DNA of 64,000 nt. Source: Argentina anserina (Eukaryota > Streptophyta > Magnoliopsida > Rosales > Rosaceae). The position numbers and the translations under genes were made by a program. The DNA is taken from NCBI RefSeq assembly GCF_933775445.1, contig NC_065877.1:37088694-37152693 (forward strand), read 5' to 3'. The notes beneath the pieces were generated by a model. The model ran no database searches. It saw only the letters and a list, made by a program, of their open reading frames with translations, and had not been told where the DNA came from. Positions 63,980-64,000 of this stretch are shown in pieces; position 1 is the first letter of the stretch, and each line of letters starts with the position of its first letter.

Positions 63980-64000
63980 GTTTGATAATTTTTACTGGAT

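Overview
This is a nuclear segment of a dicot plant genome. The genes are intron-rich with GT-AG junctions, they encode plant-only families (TIR1/AFB F-box auxin receptor, FUS3-type B3 factor, CASP-like, GEM-like, phytyl ester synthase-like, shikimate kinase-like 1), and the spacers are AT-rich with microsatellites and small transposons. The overall look resembles Rosaceae (strawberry or rose relatives), but that assignment is from memory and is inference. I see no bacterial, organellar or CRISPR content.

Layout. 1-6.4 kb is a transposon-rich stretch: a MITE-like palindrome, a complete 357-bp TRIM element, a broken NAC gene between two copies of a local duplication, and a young, internally deleted Copia LTR retrotransposon (3107-6333, minus strand) with matching LTRs and a perfect 5-bp target duplication. 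6.8-7.8 kb holds a small acidic protein with an N-terminal MGC lipidation signal. 10.1-14.3 kb is a BAR-domain protein with a proline-rich tail. 15.2-17.1 kb is SKL1. 19.3-22.7 kb is an Atos-like protein. 23.6-24.3 kb is a single-finger C2H2 repressor. 25.8-27.1 kb is a kelch-like gene that looks broken. 27.6-32.3 kb (minus) is a 14-exon chloroplast phytyl ester synthase-like acyltransferase. 34.8-35.7 kb is a CASP-like membrane protein. 36.8-39.4 kb (minus) is a BRO1-like protein. 41.2-43.3 kb is TRAP-beta. 44.0-45.3 kb (minus) is a GEM-like GRAM protein. 46.9-47.9 kb is a CYSTM protein. 48.6-51.1 kb (minus) is AFB2 with a miR393 site. 55.2-55.8 kb (minus) is a CHZ-like histone chaperone. 57.0-60.1 kb is LCB2 of serine palmitoyltransferase. 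62.3 kb to the right edge is the start of FUS3.

The genes are independent plant transcription units, not an operon. Loose themes are ER and membrane lipid functions (LCB2, TRAP-beta, phytyl ester synthase) and hormone or developmental control (AFB2, FUS3, GEM-like), but the adjacency itself carries no evident functional meaning. Exon boundaries were built by hand from splice signals, frame continuity and remembered family sequences. In every gene listed as intact the exon phases add up to an uninterrupted reading frame.

No clearly new biological system was found. The points most worth a second look are the recently inserted Copia deletion derivative with 68-bp leader repeats, the TRIM, two hAT-type MITEs with perfect 8-bp target duplications, a predicted 6-nt microexon in TRAP-beta, a possible GC-AG intron in the CYSTM gene, and a minisatellite in FUS3 intron 1.
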